Shown here one piece after another: positions 5,434-7,146 of a DNA stretch of 7,146 nucleotides (position 1 is the first letter of the stretch; each line of letters begins with the position of its first letter). A program made the translations under genes and the position numbers. The notes beneath the pieces are model-generated. The model did no database searches and had not been told where the DNA came from. It was given only the letters and a program-made list of their open reading frames with translations. Origin of the DNA: an uncultured Bacteroidales bacterium (GTDB taxonomy: Bacteria > Bacteroidota > Bacteroidia > Bacteroidales > Muribaculaceae); contig USHH01000113.1 of assembly GCA_900554345.1 (NCBI GenBank), forward strand, positions 1 to 7,146. Reading direction: 5' to 3'.

Positions 5434-6981
5434 CAGAACTTGTAGGCCAGCATCAGGTTGAGGTCGAACGACGACGAGCGCACATCGGGATAGTCGCGGT
5501 AGTGGGTGGTGCGCATATAGTTGGTGAAGCTCAGACTCGCGTAGAGCTTCTTCCATATCCTGTAGTCGGCGCGCACCTCCGTGACGTTGAACGAGGCCGC
5601 CGATTTGTCGCCCTGGACGTTGAGCGTGCGGTAGTCCACTTTCGAGAGATCGGTGCCGTAGCGGTAGCCGCTCCACGTGAACAGCCGGTAGAACTCATGG
5701 TTGACCGAGATGGAAAACCGGTCCTTGTCAATTACGAGGTTGGCGCCTGCCTTCACAGAGAATCCGGACGCGAAATTGTAGTTGCGCTCGTCGGTCTCGT
5801 AGTGGTCGGAGAGGATGGAGCCGAGGATCACCCCGTTGACGTGGGTGTAGAAGTCGAGCACACAGCGCTTTGTGTCGGAGTCGCGAAACATCAGGCCCGC
5901 CCCGATGCAGGCCGGGATGCCGAGCTTGTATGGCACCTTCTCGATGCCGTCGATGGTGTCGGAGTCGTAATAGTCGAAATGCTGGTAGAGGCCGATGCTC
6001 ATGCTCGACTTACGCGACTCGAGGATCTCGCGGGCCAGCAGACGTCCCTTGATCTCGAGCTGCGAGAGCACGGGCTGCGACTTCATGCCCTGGATCTGCG
6101 CCCGGATGGTGAAGTAGTCGTAGGGCTTCGTCGACTTCACCTCGAAGCGGTCGCCGTATTCCATATCGAGCTGGGCCACGGCTCCGACATGCGTCTGGTT
6201 GAGTTTTCCTCTGGGCACGAGCGTGCGCATGCCGACCGAGGCACGGATGGCGAAGTTCGGTATGCCGTAGAGGCGTCCGCGCGTGGGGCGGTAGCGCCAC
6301 GCCGGTGATGATGCGGTTGAGGCCCCTAATGGGCGAGATGAGGAAGCAGGCGAGCTCATGGCCGAAGCGGCGCGCCCCGCGCGTGCGCTCGTCGATGACG
6401 GCGTCGGAGGCGCGGAAGAGCACCTCCCCGATGGCCGTGCCCCCGATAGGGGTGGCTATGAAGTCGTTGGTGGAGGGATATTCCTTTTCCATGAACATCT
6501 CCCACATGGCGCTGCCTCCGATCGCAAATAATTCAGATTGCCAGAAGTTGAAACCGTTACTTCGCCCGGCATTAAAAAATATCGAACCATTGTAAGGATG
6601 GTCAAACATATTGGTATGAAGATGGTCGTCGTCCCATTCAAAACCATGCTTGAAATTCTCCTTGATTGTATTCCATGAAATATAGGCATAATGCCCTTTA
6701 AGCACGTATCTGTCGAAAGCCCAAAGACCGATGTTGAATCCAACGGTCTCGGCCCCGGCTCGCCAGAAGGCTTTATGTTCATGGAGACTGACATCTGCGC
6801 TGTCAGGCAATGCCGGGGTTGTGACTATATGCCGATAGGGTACATTTATCTGTCCATGTTCCGTTCTGTAGGCATCCGGAACGACTTGACTACTGTCCGG
6901 AGCTACAGGCATTTGTGGATAAGCCACGAATGCTGATAAGATTAACAGGAATATCGACGATATGGTCTTAATATTTGACAT
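5433..6981 (-). pseudogene. DUF3943 outer-membrane beta-barrel protein gene, broken by one frameshift
   Basis: Two overlapping reading frames together encode one protein. The first (from ATG 6979-6981) gives a signal peptide (MSNIKTISSIFLLILSAFVAYPQ) and a DUF3943-type domain, with YISWNTIKENFKHGFEWDDDHLHTNMFDHPY split by GHYAY at about 96-100, IGGSAMWEMFMEKEYPSTNDFIATPIGGT at 154-182, and ISPIRGLNRIITG ending at residue 227 (codon 6301-6303). Beyond that it turns into Arg/Pro/His-rich nonsense. The good sequence resumes one base later, at TGG 6297-6299 (WRYRPTRGRLYG), and runs 288 residues to the stop at 5433-5435. The second part is rich in beta-strands with alternating aromatic residues and ends LMLAYKF, a barrel-type terminal Phe. 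The joined product would be about 515 residues. Its role is unknown; the fold implies an outer-membrane location. The frameshift could be a real mutation or an assembly error. Codon use changes abruptly near 6525. Confidence 0.85.
6297..6303 (-). other. Frameshift site in the DUF3943 gene
   Basis: On the minus strand the codons ATC ACC GGC (ITG, ending at 6301) are followed by a single G (6300) and then TGG CGC TAC (WRY) in the new frame. The net change equals one extra base, or the loss of two or five. There is no homopolymer longer than two bases here, so a simple run-length sequencing error or a typical slippery heptamer is not seen. Confidence 0.75.
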
Positions 6982-7146
6982 TATCGAGAATTCATTGATT
7001 TTTATTATCTATTCCAACTCTTTGTAAATTATTTGTCAAATTAATGTCTATTTTACTAAATCAGTACTATGTAAGTAATGAAGTTGTCTAAACTAATTTA
7101 CGTTAATAAATAAAGTGAAAAAGTTTAAACTTTATGGTAATCTTCA
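6982..7146 (-). promoter_or_regulatory. AT-rich leader of the DUF3943 gene with a tentative promoter
   Basis: This stretch is very AT-rich and contains no gene I can support. The minus strand has TTAATTTG at 7037-7044, one base off the TAnnTTTG box, which would give a leader of about 50 bases. The same place also reads TTTGAC, a -35-like string, without a well-spaced partner. A 14-bp perfect palindrome, AAAGTTTAAACTTT, lies at 7120-7133 near the window edge. Any regulator is unknown. Confidence 0.3.

Noticed and set aside
3601..5435. Direct repeats or attachment sites bordering the AbiE cassette
   Set aside because: I compared the edges near 3600-3660 and 5395-5435 by eye and found no shared direct repeat, tRNA end or integrase gene.
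6297..6303. Programmed ribosomal frameshift
   Set aside because: The junction lacks a slippery X XXY YYZ heptamer or a long homopolymer, and this family is not known to use frameshifting; mutation or assembly error is simpler.
5502..6308. A 268-codon plus-strand open frame opposite the barrel gene
   Set aside because: It is antisense to the GC-rich part of the DUF3943 gene, has Val/Gly/His/Arg-biased composition and shows no domain. The minus-strand reading has clear beta-strand patterning and a terminal Phe.
7120..7133. 14-bp palindrome AAAGTTTAAACTTT as an operator
   Set aside because: It is purely AT-rich apart from two bases, lies far from the start codon in very AT-rich DNA near the window edge, and has no regulator or promoter tied to it. 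It is recorded only as part of the leader region.

Overview
The window reads as chromosome of a Bacteroidales bacterium, probably a GC-rich gut lineage such as Muribaculaceae (inference, no 16S present). The signs are a Bacteroidales-type class A penicillin-binding protein, a DUF3943 outer-membrane barrel protein, and two good matches to the Bacteroidetes -7 promoter box (TAnnTTTG) just upstream of start codons. Every gene I can support is on the minus strand, so transcription runs from high to low coordinates.

Layout in the direction of transcription: (1) 6982-7146 is AT-rich leader DNA. (2) 6981-5433 is a DUF3943 outer-membrane protein gene broken by one frameshift near 6300. Its first ~460 bases have AT-rich codon use and the rest is GC-rich, which suggests a mosaic gene. 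(3) 5369-3664 is a two-gene AbiE-type toxin-antitoxin / abortive-infection cassette with a 4-base ATGA overlap. Its promoter lies against a 13-bp perfect inverted repeat that also touches the stop codon of the barrel gene. (4) 3504-2929 is a flavin reductase-like FMN-binding protein. (5) 2553-97 is a bifunctional transglycosylase/transpeptidase (PBP1A type) with all catalytic motifs present.

The spaces between genes hold the most unusual structure. A heptanucleotide AAGAGTS (S = G or C) occurs as 18 uninterrupted units at 2615-2740, in reverse orientation at 2833-2930, and again in forward orientation at 3612-3642. The second block contains a perfect 42-bp tandem duplication. Each copy carries a 14-base hairpin module (GCGCGAAGCGCCTT) exactly two heptamers long, so the 7-base register is kept. 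A related hairpin core starts the third block. Between blocks 1 and 2 lie a terminator-like hairpin and a REP-like palindrome; another GC-rich palindrome follows the PBP gene.

The genes do not form one pathway. The PBP and flavin reductase look like resident genes. The AbiE cassette is more AT-rich and looks like an acquired defence/addiction module between resident genes. I see no insertion sequence, tRNA, rRNA or CRISPR array. The best candidates for something undescribed are the composite heptamer/hairpin repeat family and the AbiE operator arrangement.
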